From: Parvularculaceae bacterium
GTDB lineage: Bacteria > Pseudomonadota > Alphaproteobacteria > Caulobacterales > Parvularculaceae
Reading direction: 5' to 3'
DNA: 64,000 nt
Assembly (NCBI GenBank): GCA_028284065.1
Contig: JANQSJ010000007.1
Location: 372,001-436,000 of the forward strand
The notes under the pieces were generated by a model. The model made no database searches. It was not told the origin of the DNA and saw nothing but the letters and a program-made list of their open reading frames with translations. This document shows, piece after piece, positions 1 to 7,856 of this stretch. The stretch's first letter is position 1. Each line of letters starts with the position of its first letter. The position numbers and the translations under genes were made by a program.

Positions 1-1
1 C

Positions 2-961
2 TGGTTCGGGCTCGCGCCGGACCACGACCTCGACCTGATGACGCCGGACCAGACGCTGTCGAGCGTCATGGCGGGGGCGATCGCCGGCATCGATCGGCTG
101 ATCGACGCGGAGGCGCCGGACGTCGTGCTCGCACAGGGCGACACCGCGACCGTCTGCGCCGCAGCGCTCGCGGCCTTCAATCAGCGTACGGCCTTCGGAC
201 ATGTCGAGGCGGGGCTCAGAACCCGCGACCTCGACCAACCGTTCCCCGAGGAAGGCTATCGTCAGATGGCGAGCCGGGTCGCGCGCTGGCACTTCTGCCC
301 GACGGCGCGCGCCGCCGCGGCGTTGCGAAGTGAATCCGTTGACGGAGAAATATGCGTGGTCGGCAACACGGTCGTCGACGCGCTCCTCGACACCGCCGCG
401 CGGACAACGCCCCCGACCCTGCCCCTCGCGCGCGAAAAGCTCGTGCTCATAACGGGCCATCGAAGGGAGAACCACGGCGCGCGGTTCCACGCCGCGTTCG
501 ACGCGATCGCGGCCCTCGCGAGCGCCCACCCCGAAGCCGATTTCGTTTACCCCGTCCATCTCAATCCCAATGTCCGCCGCGACGCATTCGAGCGCCTGCG
601 CGCGATCGACAATGTGACGCTGACGGCGCCCGTCGCCTATCCGGAGATGGTCGCGCTGATGCAGCGCGCCGACCTTATTCTCACCGACTCCGGCGGCGTT
701 CAGGAGGAAGCCCCGAGCCTCGGCGCGCCGGTGCTCGTCATGCGCGACGCGACAGAGCGACCGGAAGCCGTCGAAGCGGGGGTCTGCGAACTCGTTGGCG
801 TGGACCGGGAAAAGATCATCGATCGCGCCGGCGCAATCCTCTCCAGCGCGGCGCCGCGCCGGGAAATGGCGAACCCGTTCGGCGACGGACGGGCCGCGGC
901 GCGAATTGCGGCTATCCTTTCGGGCGATCCGTTCGACCCCTTCAACCCGGCCGCCGCATAA
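2..961 (+). CDS. wecB: UDP-N-acetylglucosamine 2-epimerase, 5' end cut off by the window
   Basis: Non-hydrolysing epimerase that interconverts UDP-GlcNAc and UDP-ManNAc in the cytoplasm, the first step towards ManNAc-uronate for surface polysaccharide. The open frame runs from base 2 without a start; upstream of the first ATG (38) it already reads WFGLAPDHDLDLM, which matches the family's FG..PD.DL.IM region, so the gene starts outside the window and roughly the first 60 residues are missing. Visible family features are HVEAGLRT, the TGHRRENHG block and the LTDSGGVQEEAPSLG nucleotide-binding motif near the C-terminus. It ends 12 bp before wecC on the same strand, giving the usual two-gene ManNAcA pathway. 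Family assignment is firm; the polysaccharide made is unknown. Confidence 0.93.
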   Translation, partial: WFGLAPDHDLDLMTPDQTLSSVMAGAIAGIDRLIDAEAPDVVLAQGDTATVCAAALAAFNQRTAFGHVEAGLRTRDLDQPFPEEGYRQMASRVARWHFCPTARAAAALRSESVDGEICVVGNTVVDALLDTAARTTPPTLPLAREKLVLITGHRRENHGARFHAAFDAIAALASAHPEADFVYPVHLNPNVRRDAFERLRAIDNVTLTAPVAYPEMVALMQRADLILTDSGGVQEEAPSLGAPVLVMRDATERPEAVEAGVCELVGVDREKIIDRAGAILSSAAPRREMANPFGDGRAAARIAAILSGDPFDPFNPAAA

Positions 962-973
962 GGAGCCGCAGCA

Positions 974-2269
974 ATGCACAATGTCAGGACCGTCGCCGTG
1001 ATCGGGCTCGGATATGTCGGACTGCCGACCGCGGCCCTGCTGGCGCGGGCCGGATTTGACGTACAGGGCGTCGACCGGGATCCTGAAATCATCGCTGAGC
1101 TCGAAGCGGGCGAGTGCCGACTCTCCGAACGCGAGGTCGCCGCGATCGTCCGGGACGCTATCGCTTCAGGCCGCCTTAGCGTTGCGGCGAACGCCGAACC
1201 GGCGGACGCCTTCATCATCTGCGTGCCGACGCCGGTCACGCCGGGCGGCGGCGCCGACATGTCCATGGTCGAAGCGGCGATAAACGCCGCCGCGCCGGCG
1301 ATCGCCGCCGGCGCGCTCGTCATCCTCGAATCCACGAGCCCGATCGGGGCGACGCGCGACGTCATCGCGTCTGCGCTCGTGGCGCGCGGCCTCGACCCTG
1401 AAGCCGACGTCGACATCGCCTACTGCCCGGAGCGCGTCTTTCCCGGCGCCACGGTGCGGGAAATTCTCCGAAACGATCGCGTCGTTGGCGGCCTCACCGA
1501 ACGCGCGGCGAGCCGGGCGAAGCTATTCTACAGGAGCTTCTGCGAAGGCGGCGTCGTCACCGCAAGCGCCGAGACGGCCGAATTCGCCAAGCTCATGGAG
1601 AACACCTTCCGTGACGTGAATATCGCCCTCGCCAACGCGTTCGCCCTGATCGCCGAAGACGCCGGCGTCGACGTGATGGAGGTGATCGGCGCGGCGAACC
1701 GCCATCCGCGGGTCGACGTTCTGTCGCCTGGTCCCGGGGTCGGCGGCCACTGCATTCCGGTCGACCCCTGGTTTCTCATCGACCGCTTCCCGGAGGCCGC
1801 ATCGCTGATGCGGATGAGCCGGGAGATCAATGACGGTCAGGCGGCGCGTCTGCTTGGCCGGCTTGAAGAGGCGGGATTGCCCAGCGGCTCTACTGTCGCG
1901 ATCCTCGGCGCGGCGTATCGCGGCAATCTCGACGATGCGCGCGAGTCGCCGACCATTCGCTTGCTGAGCGCCCTCGCCGACCGCGGCTACGCCTGGCGGG
2001 TCCACGATCCGCACGTACGGCGCATGTCCGCGCCCGGCGGGATAGACGCAATCCTCTCCGACGACCTCACCGCGACGCTGGCGGGCGCGGACGCCGCCAT
2101 GATCATGACCGATCACTCCGCCTACCGAATGCTGTCGCCGGACAAGTTCGACGGCATGTCGGGCCGGCTAATAGCCGACGGCAGGCGCGTTCTGCACGTA
2201 CAGGCGTTTGTCGAAGCCGGGTACACCGTCGTCCCCCTCGGCGCGCCGCTCGCGCGGGCTGGGGTCTAA
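974..2269 (+). CDS. wecC: UDP-N-acetyl-D-mannosamine dehydrogenase
   Basis: NAD-dependent enzyme that oxidises UDP-ManNAc to UDP-ManNAcA, following WecB. 431 aa, normal for the UDP-glucose/GDP-mannose dehydrogenase family. The N-terminal Rossmann motif GLGYVGLPTAALLARAGF lies at about residues 12-30; the catalytic cysteine is Cys260 in PGVGGHCIPVDPW; the C-terminal UDP-binding domain contains GAAYRGNLDDARESP. A ribosome-binding sequence (aaggagc) precedes the ATG. The stop codon TAA is the first codon inside a 105-bp dispersed repeat (2266-2370), so the repeat has set the 3' end of this gene. Substrate choice (ManNAc rather than Glc or Man) is inferred from the adjacent wecB. Confidence 0.92.
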   Translation: MHNVRTVAVIGLGYVGLPTAALLARAGFDVQGVDRDPEIIAELEAGECRLSEREVAAIVRDAIASGRLSVAANAEPADAFIICVPTPVTPGGGADMSMVEAAINAAAPAIAAGALVILESTSPIGATRDVIASALVARGLDPEADVDIAYCPERVFPGATVREILRNDRVVGGLTERAASRAKLFYRSFCEGGVVTASAETAEFAKLMENTFRDVNIALANAFALIAEDAGVDVMEVIGAANRHPRVDVLSPGPGVGGHCIPVDPWFLIDRFPEAASLMRMSREINDGQAARLLGRLEEAGLPSGSTVAILGAAYRGNLDDARESPTIRLLSALADRGYAWRVHDPHVRRMSAPGGIDAILSDDLTATLAGADAAMIMTDHSAYRMLSPDKFDGMSGRLIADGRRVLHVQAFVEAGYTVVPLGAPLARAGV

Positions 2270-2370
2270 AGCGTCGTCGCTTCAATCGAAATCGGGACGA
2301 CGCTTTAAGTCTTTGTTTTTCCGCGTTTCCGAACGGCCAACCGCACACACTTGGCCTGGAAGCGCTTTAG
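2266..2370 (+). repeat. Dispersed 105-bp palindromic repeat, copy A
   Basis: Bounded by CTAAAGCG and CGCTTTAG, which are inverted copies of each other. The left half folds as a hairpin with a perfect 11-bp stem (AAAGCGTCGTC / GACGACGCTTT). The right half contains the segment around GCGTTTCCGAACGG. A second copy of the same length and orientation relative to the upstream gene lies at 46610-46714. From memory, this resembles a family of short intergenic repeats common in alphaproteobacterial genomes. The copy begins within the wecC stop codon and is well placed to act as a transcription terminator or to protect the mRNA 3' end. Confidence 0.85.
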
Positions 2371-2529
2371 ACCGCCCCAGGCGCATCTTCATCACGCCGG
2401 AGTTATCATCGATCAGTATCGAGAGGGGCGGAACGGGATTGGCGGCGCCCCGCCGCCTCGCATCGCGACACATCTGCGCGCAAGATAGGCCTGCGGTTCG
2501 CGCGTCAGGTCACATGAGCTGGAGCCGCC

Positions 2530-2844
2530 CTAAAACCGCTCCGGGCGCAGGATCTCGATCGGCGACAGATAGACGACGCCGGAATACTGATTGAAGAAAT
2601 TCGTCTCAAGGTCGGTGGCGATGGCGCGCGCGGCGTCGTCGCTCGCCAGGATCGCTTCTATCCGGATGATCGAGAAAGCGTTGACGACCGAGGCGCTGTC
2701 TTCAATGCGGGTGAAGTGCTCGCCCTTGCCGCCGCCGTCGACGACCGTATAGCCCTTGGCGCCGCCCGCTTCGAGCGCCTTGACGATCTTGTCCTGTAAA
2801 AGGCGCTCAGCGATGATCGTGACCTTCGTCGCAGCGTGAAACAT
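2530..2844 (-). CDS. sbtB: SbtB-like PII-family regulator of the bicarbonate transporter
   Basis: 104-aa PII-fold protein encoded 28 bp downstream of sbtA, the position typical of SbtB. In cyanobacteria SbtB binds adenine nucleotides and controls SbtA-mediated bicarbonate uptake at the membrane. The sequence shows the beta-alpha-beta start MFHAATKVTIIAERLLQDK, a short T-loop region (GYTVVDGGGKGEH) and a second alpha/beta half ending YLSPIEILRPERF. The C-terminal CGPxGC redox loop of some cyanobacterial SbtB proteins is absent. The start at 2844 is chosen because the strand reads ACGGAGGACC just before it; a longer frame to 3144 would overlap sbtA and encode no family sequence. Confidence 0.82.
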   Translation of the reverse strand: MFHAATKVTIIAERLLQDKIVKALEAGGAKGYTVVDGGGKGEHFTRIEDSASVVNAFSIIRIEAILASDDAARAIATDLETNFFNQYSGVVYLSPIEILRPERF

Positions 2845-2872
2845 GGGGGTCCTCCGTGGCCTGTCGTTTACC

Positions 2873-3883
2873 TCAGGTCTCGAAAACAAAACCGGCGAGC
2901 GCCGTAAACAAGGGGATGCACAGCGCGATCGCGACGGGCGTGCCGATGCTTGTCGACGCGCCGATATAGGATGACGGATTCGCGCCTGGAATGCCGGCGC
3001 GCAGCGTCGGCGGACCGGATATGTCAGAGTTCGAAGCGGCGATGACAGCGAGGATAACGACGCCGCCGGGACTGAGCCCGACCGTCTGGTGAGCGATCCA
3101 TCCAAAAGCGAATCCGATGCCCCCATGCGCGAGCGGCGCGACAAACGCGTAGAGCATGTACCAGTGCGCCACTTTCCTCAGGGCGGCGAGGCGCGACCAC
3201 GCCTCCATCCCCATAATCAGCATCAGGATTGACAGGAGCCCGCGGAATAGCGGGTCGTAGAATTCCTCCACCACCTGCTCGGGCCGGGCGACGAGGCCGA
3301 TCGCAAGCCCGAGCAACAACGCCGATAACGCCGAACCGCGCAGGCTGTCGACGACGATGCCGACGACGCTGACCCCCTCCCCGGCGCCGTCGCCTGAGGC
3401 TTTGTGCGCGTGGAGGCTCGCCAGCACGATCGCCAGCACCAGCGCCGGAATGTCCATGAACGGGTAGAGCGCCGGCGTCCACGCCTCAAACGGCATTTGC
3501 TCCTGATCGAGCACAATCATCGCCGCGGCGAGCGTCGACGCGCTGACCGCGCCGAAGAGGCCCGACGTCGCCAGCGCGTCGTCGCGTTCGATCCCCGGAA
3601 GGCGCGCAAGCGTGAACGCCCCGATGAGAACGCACAGGCACCCGACGATAATTGCAAACGCCGCCGGCAGCGCAAGCGCGGCGAGATTCGCCTCCCGGAT
3701 CTCCATGCCGCCTTCAAGGCCGATGCTCATCAGCAGCACAAAGACGATGAACCGATAGATGGCGTCGGGGATGGTCAGCTTGCTGCCCGTGGCGGCGAGC
3801 GCCATGCCGCCAATCAGAAAGGCGAGCGTCGGCGATTGCAGCTGCGTCAGGAAGCTGCCGCCAAATGCGGTAATTAAGTCCAT
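2873..3883 (-). CDS. sbtA: Sodium-dependent bicarbonate transporter, SbtA family
   Basis: 336-aa integral membrane protein of the SbtA (DUF897) family, which in cyanobacteria is a high-affinity sodium/bicarbonate symporter. About ten hydrophobic segments form two inverted halves; family-like stretches include GGMALAATGSKLTIPDAIY, MSIGLEGGMEIRE and the later SNSDISGPPTLRAGIPGANP loop. It is shorter than cyanobacterial SbtA (about 370 aa), as in many proteobacterial members. The start follows an AAGGAAG ribosome-binding sequence. With sbtB it forms a minus-strand pair. No carboxysome or RuBisCO gene is visible nearby, so the role is more likely supply of bicarbonate for anaplerotic or biosynthetic carboxylation; this is inference. 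Confidence 0.88.
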   Translation of the reverse strand: MDLITAFGGSFLTQLQSPTLAFLIGGMALAATGSKLTIPDAIYRFIVFVLLMSIGLEGGMEIREANLAALALPAAFAIIVGCLCVLIGAFTLARLPGIERDDALATSGLFGAVSASTLAAAMIVLDQEQMPFEAWTPALYPFMDIPALVLAIVLASLHAHKASGDGAGEGVSVVGIVVDSLRGSALSALLLGLAIGLVARPEQVVEEFYDPLFRGLLSILMLIMGMEAWSRLAALRKVAHWYMLYAFVAPLAHGGIGFAFGWIAHQTVGLSPGGVVILAVIAASNSDISGPPTLRAGIPGANPSSYIGASTSIGTPVAIALCIPLFTALAGFVFET

Positions 3884-3974
3884 GGGCTTGCTTCAACTTC
3901 CTTTGAGAAAGGTCGCGATTCCGGGCGCAACATACTGATTTAAATGATTCAAAGGTCTTTCAACCGAATTTCGG

Positions 3975-4427
3975 TCAGATCCAGCGCCGCACGCGCGCCT
4001 TGTAGGCGAGATACTCCTCGCCGAAGATTTCTTCGAGGGCGCGCTCCTCCGGCTTGATCTGCATTTCGTTGATGAGCCAGACGAAGAGCGCCGGCCCCGC
4101 GAAGCCGAGCGGGTGGCCGAGCCAGAGCGCCCAGCCGATCAGCATCAGGAGCATGCCGAGATACATCGGGTTGCGCGTAAACCGATAGAATCCGTCGACG
4201 ACGAGCCGTTGGGCCTTTTCCGGCGTCATCGGATTGACGGTCGTCTTCTTGCGGAAGAAGGCCGCCACTGAGACGAGATCAATGGCGAGGCCGAGCGCGC
4301 CGAAGGCGAAGGCGAGCGGCCGCCAGAAGCTGAGATCGAACCCCATCTCCGGCGTCGCCCACGCCCAGGTCCACATGCCGAGGGCGAGCAGCGCGCCGAT
4401 CGCCGGCGGCGGAATGACGGGCTTCAT
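3975..4427 (-). CDS. Isoprenylcysteine carboxyl methyltransferase-family membrane protein
   Basis: 150-aa membrane protein with about four hydrophobic segments and the C-terminal signature of the ICMT/phospholipid-methyltransferase superfamily: VVDGFYRFTRNPMYLGMLL, then PEERALEEIFGEEYLAYKARVRRWI. In this family those residues bind S-adenosylmethionine. Bacterial members methylate largely unknown substrates, possibly lipids, so the substrate cannot be named. The start codon overlaps the stop of the upstream glycerophosphodiesterase-like gene by 4 bp (ATGA), so translation is probably coupled; it is the last gene of a three-gene minus-strand operon with that gene and the acylase. Confidence 0.8.
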   Translation of the reverse strand: MKPVIPPPAIGALLALGMWTWAWATPEMGFDLSFWRPLAFAFGALGLAIDLVSVAAFFRKKTTVNPMTPEKAQRLVVDGFYRFTRNPMYLGMLLMLIGWALWLGHPLGFAGPALFVWLINEMQIKPEERALEEIFGEEYLAYKARVRRWI

Positions 4428-5455
4428 GGCGCGCTGCTCCTTTCCGCCCTGTCAACGCCGCTGGGCATTTCGTCGACGCCGCGGACCGCCGGGCCAATGA
4501 GGTCGATACGGTTGGTGTAGACCCATCCGGACCAGTCCGTGGGCAGACGGGCGAGTTCGTCAAGGGCGTCTACTGCCCGCGAGCCGTCCGGTTTCAGCGC
4601 CGGCCCGATCACCATGACGCCGCCAGGCGTCTCAGCGAACCGAGCAAGCAGCCGGTCCGGCCAACCCCAATAGAGAAACGCGAGATCGATCGGCGCGATA
4701 ATGCCGTTGGCGCATTTGCGCGGCAGGCGTCCGGTCCAGCCGGTCAGGAGGTAAGACTTTACGCAGGCGCTCGCCTGATGCTTGCCGAACACTGGGACGC
4801 CGCCGCCGATCTCCCGCCAGCGGGCCTCGAATAAGGGCGTCGAGTAGATGCTGAGGCGCGACGGATTCGCCGCACCAAGCCCGTCGAGATAACTCCGAAG
4901 CGCATCGGCGTCGTCCGCGTCGCCGCCCTTGACGTGCAACTCGAGCTGTTCGCTCGGAAACGCCAAGAGCATTTCGGAGAGGCTCGGCATCGCGCCGATA
5001 TGCAGGCCCCTGAATGGAAAGGTTCGTCCGTCATCAGAGGTGTAGCCGTAGCCGACATCGAGCAGGCGCAGCTCCTCCATCGTGCGTTCGCGGATTGTGC
5101 CGACGCCGTTTGTCCTGCACGCTAGGCCGGCGTCGTGAAACACCGCCCAGTCGCCGTCGCGGGTCGGTTGAATGTCGATTTCCACTCGGTCGGCGCCGAG
5201 GGCGAATGCCGCAGCGACGCCGCCAATTGTGTTCTCAAGATACCGATGCCCGCTCGGCGTCATGCGAGCGGCGGTGCACGTCTCGTTCGTCAGGTCGGCG
5301 CGTTCGTATTGCTGATGCGGGCCGCGATGCGCGTAGATCATTGCCGGGCCGCCCGTATCCGGCGCAAGCCAAGAGGCGTTGTTGAGATATACACCGATCG
5401 CGGCAATGACCGCCGCAGCGCCGATTGTCTTTCCAACGCCCATCCCAACGTTCAC
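4424..5455 (-). CDS. Glycerophosphodiester phosphodiesterase-family protein
   Basis: 343 aa, with an N-terminal hydrophobic segment (about residues 8-24) that is a signal anchor or signal peptide, so it acts at or outside the inner membrane. The GDPD TIM-barrel motifs are present: AHRG near residue 43, YLENT, DRVEIDIQPTRDGDWAVFHD and a C-terminal VYTNRIDLIGP segment. Family members hydrolyse glycerophosphodiesters, releasing glycerol-3-phosphate and an alcohol, with a metal ion. The start is GTG and overlaps the acylase stop as GTGA; the gene's own end overlaps the methyltransferase start, so the three products are made together. The true substrate is uncertain, because the family also includes phospholipase D-like enzymes. 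Confidence 0.84.
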   Translation of the reverse strand: MNVGMGVGKTIGAAAVIAAIGVYLNNASWLAPDTGGPAMIYAHRGPHQQYERADLTNETCTAARMTPSGHRYLENTIGGVAAAFALGADRVEIDIQPTRDGDWAVFHDAGLACRTNGVGTIRERTMEELRLLDVGYGYTSDDGRTFPFRGLHIGAMPSLSEMLLAFPSEQLELHVKGGDADDADALRSYLDGLGAANPSRLSIYSTPLFEARWREIGGGVPVFGKHQASACVKSYLLTGWTGRLPRKCANGIIAPIDLAFLYWGWPDRLLARFAETPGGVMVIGPALKPDGSRAVDALDELARLPTDWSGWVYTNRIDLIGPAVRGVDEMPSGVDRAERSSAP

Positions 5456-7644
5456 TTAGCCGGCGCGCGATAGTCGCGCGTCGCTTCGGCTAGGAGCGCG
5501 TCAAGCGACATGGGCGGCGTCTTCCATTTCTTGTCGGCGAAGAGGATCGCCTGGTCGGCATAGTGCGGCGAGGTTTCGTCGAGGGTCGCCGAGCCGAACT
5601 GGTGGATGGTCTTGATCGTCTGGGCGCCGTCCGCGTCCCAGCCGATCGCCATGACATAGGTGTCGCCGGCCGCCGCCTTCAGCGGCCCCTCCGACGCGTC
5701 GCCCGCGCCATAGACAGCGCGCAGCGTGTCCGGCCCTCCATCGAGCGGCAGCGAAACGTCGCCGCGCACGAGGCGGTTGACGTCGCCCCATTCGGGGTCG
5801 ATGCGGCCGAACCCGGCGCGCAGATCCTCCGCCGCCTCGCGCACGGCGGCGAGGGAGGTTTCGGCTGTCTCGCCCGCGCCCTCGTCGATGCGATCGAGAT
5901 AGGCGAGCGTCGCCAGGATCGACAACGCCGCGGCGCGGTTCGCCCGGTCCGACCGGCGGTCCCAGCCTTTGAGGATCGCCGCCTCTTCGACCAACTCAGC
6001 GGAAAGGTCGGCGTCGGCTTCGATAGCCGCAACAGCGGTCTTGACGAAAACGTCCGCTTGCGACCCATCTCCATAGGCGTCGTCCATCTTGTAGGCGATG
6101 AACTCCTCCTCGGTGATGGAGTCGTCGGAGAGATAGAGGTCAGTGAGGCGCCCGCCGCGATTGGTGGTGCGCCGGTCAATGCCGTAGTGCGGCGGAAAAT
6201 CCTCGCTCCTCGGCGCGTCTTCCGGCGCCGACGCCTCGAATGGTCCGTTATTGGCGTTGCCCACATAGCCGGACGCCGGGTCCACCACCTGCGGCACCTC
6301 GTCAAAGCCGCGCACTCCCGCCCAGACAAGCGATGACGCGTCGCCAGGCGCCGGCCTAGTCCAGTCGATGTCGGGGCTGCGCAAGGGGATCGCCGCATTA
6401 TAGAAATAGGCGATGCGGCCCGTCCGATCGGCGTAAACGGCGTTCAGGGACGGAATGCCAAGAAGTTCAGCCGCGCCGCGCCAGTCGTCATAGGTTTGCG
6501 CCATGTTCATGCGCCGGTACTGCTCAACGGCGCGCACGTCGCCGTCGCCCGCAAAGGAAACCGCCGCCCATCCCGTCGGCGTTTCGAAGACGGGTCCGTG
6601 AACGGAGCGTAAGGAGCGCCGCTTCACCGGCAGGCTGAACGGCCCGAAGAGTTTGACGCGGAAGGTCGCCGCGCCCTCTTCGAAGTCGCGCCAGTCGCCG
6701 TCGAAGCGGTACTTAGTCGGGCGCTTCTCGTCATCGACGGTCAGCGTGAAGACGTCGACAAGGTCCGGCTTGTTGACCGTGAACGCCCAGCCGAGATTGG
6801 GCGTCGTCCCGTGCAGGATAAAGGGCGTGCCCGGAAAGACGCCGCCGATGGCGTCCCAGCCCTCGTCCGACTTCACGCGCGCCTCGTACCAGGCGACGCT
6901 GCCCGTATAGGGCTGGTGCGAGTTGACCATCAGCCGGGTCGCGCCGTCTGCGGAGCGTTTCGGCGAGATGGCGATGGCGTTTGAGCCAAACTCATGGCCG
7001 TCGACGACGCGGTAGAAATCGCGGACCGCCGACGCAAGGCGCGCGCCTTCGCCCGCCGCCGCCGACGCCTCGCCGGTCTCTTCCGGCGGGCTCAACAGCT
7101 TCTGAAGCTCGCCGTCGAGGCCGTAAAAGAACGGCTGGCGCGCGACGAAGCCCTCGACCATCTCCGCCGCCGTCACCGGCGCAATGCCGGGAGAGCAGCG
7201 CCCCGCCTTCTCCGCGCAGTAATAATTCGCGCCGGCGGCGTAGCCCTCGAGGATTTCAAGCGTCTCCGGCGACAGGTCCTTCGTCATCTTCTCGGCGACG
7301 GTCTCGCGCACGCCCATCGCCTTGACCAGATAGTCGGTAATCGCGCCGCTGCGCCCGGCGACCCGGCCAAGCTCGCCGCGCGAGAAGTTGAGGCGCTCCT
7401 CAATTGTCGGCCAGTCGTCTTCGGCGTGGGCGTAGGCGAGGCCGAAGGCGACGTCGGCGTTGCGCGCGCCATAGATGTGCGGCACGCCGAACGCGTCGCG
7501 AATAATGCGTGCGTCATAGGCGGCGGCGGCCTCCCGCGCCGCCGCGGCGTCGAACTTGCGCGGCGTCGGCGTCCACAGCCAGGTCGCGGCCGCGAACGCC
7601 GCCGCGACCAGAAATGCGAGCGCCGCAATCCCGAAACCCCTCAT
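5452..7644 (-). CDS. Penicillin acylase / N-acyl-homoserine lactone acylase family protein
   Basis: 730-aa Ntn-hydrolase, first gene of a three-gene operon. An N-terminal hydrophobic stretch (residues 3-24) would export it to the periplasm. The precursor is expected to be cut before Ser221 in DGHEFGSNAIAISP, leaving that serine as the nucleophile of the large subunit; HIYGARNADVAFGLAYAHAEDD marks the small subunit. Relatives cleave amide-linked acyl chains from penicillins, AHL signals or lipopeptides; the substrate cannot be read from sequence. The start at 7644 (MRGFGIA) is preferred because AAGGAGA lies 7 bases upstream and it begins the signal peptide; the frame remains open to 7719. Confidence 0.88.
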   Translation of the reverse strand: MRGFGIAALAFLVAAAFAAATWLWTPTPRKFDAAAAREAAAAYDARIIRDAFGVPHIYGARNADVAFGLAYAHAEDDWPTIEERLNFSRGELGRVAGRSGAITDYLVKAMGVRETVAEKMTKDLSPETLEILEGYAAGANYYCAEKAGRCSPGIAPVTAAEMVEGFVARQPFFYGLDGELQKLLSPPEETGEASAAAGEGARLASAVRDFYRVVDGHEFGSNAIAISPKRSADGATRLMVNSHQPYTGSVAWYEARVKSDEGWDAIGGVFPGTPFILHGTTPNLGWAFTVNKPDLVDVFTLTVDDEKRPTKYRFDGDWRDFEEGAATFRVKLFGPFSLPVKRRSLRSVHGPVFETPTGWAAVSFAGDGDVRAVEQYRRMNMAQTYDDWRGAAELLGIPSLNAVYADRTGRIAYFYNAAIPLRSPDIDWTRPAPGDASSLVWAGVRGFDEVPQVVDPASGYVGNANNGPFEASAPEDAPRSEDFPPHYGIDRRTTNRGGRLTDLYLSDDSITEEEFIAYKMDDAYGDGSQADVFVKTAVAAIEADADLSAELVEEAAILKGWDRRSDRANRAAALSILATLAYLDRIDEGAGETAETSLAAVREAAEDLRAGFGRIDPEWGDVNRLVRGDVSLPLDGGPDTLRAVYGAGDASEGPLKAAAGDTYVMAIGWDADGAQTIKTIHQFGSATLDETSPHYADQAILFADKKWKTPPMSLDALLAEATRDYRAPAK

Positions 7645-7856
7645 CCCGCATCTCCTTTGGATCGTCGCAAACCGAACGGCAATCGGCGAGCGCCAGCGCC
7701 GCCTGATCGCCCGGACCATGGCCGCGCTTGCGCCGGGCCCGCAAGTCTTTCGCGTAGCTTGCGGGAATTCAACGCAGGCTGCGTCCCGCGGTTTCGCCCG
7801 CAGCCTCCGGCGACTATCAAGAGCCGCGTTGGCTCAGTTCCAGGGAGACCCCGTAA

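Noticed and set aside
2208-2594. 128-codon plus-strand frame after wecC
   Set aside because: It translates the 105-bp repeat; the copy at 46614 gives a similar peptide, so the likeness is of DNA repeat and not of protein.
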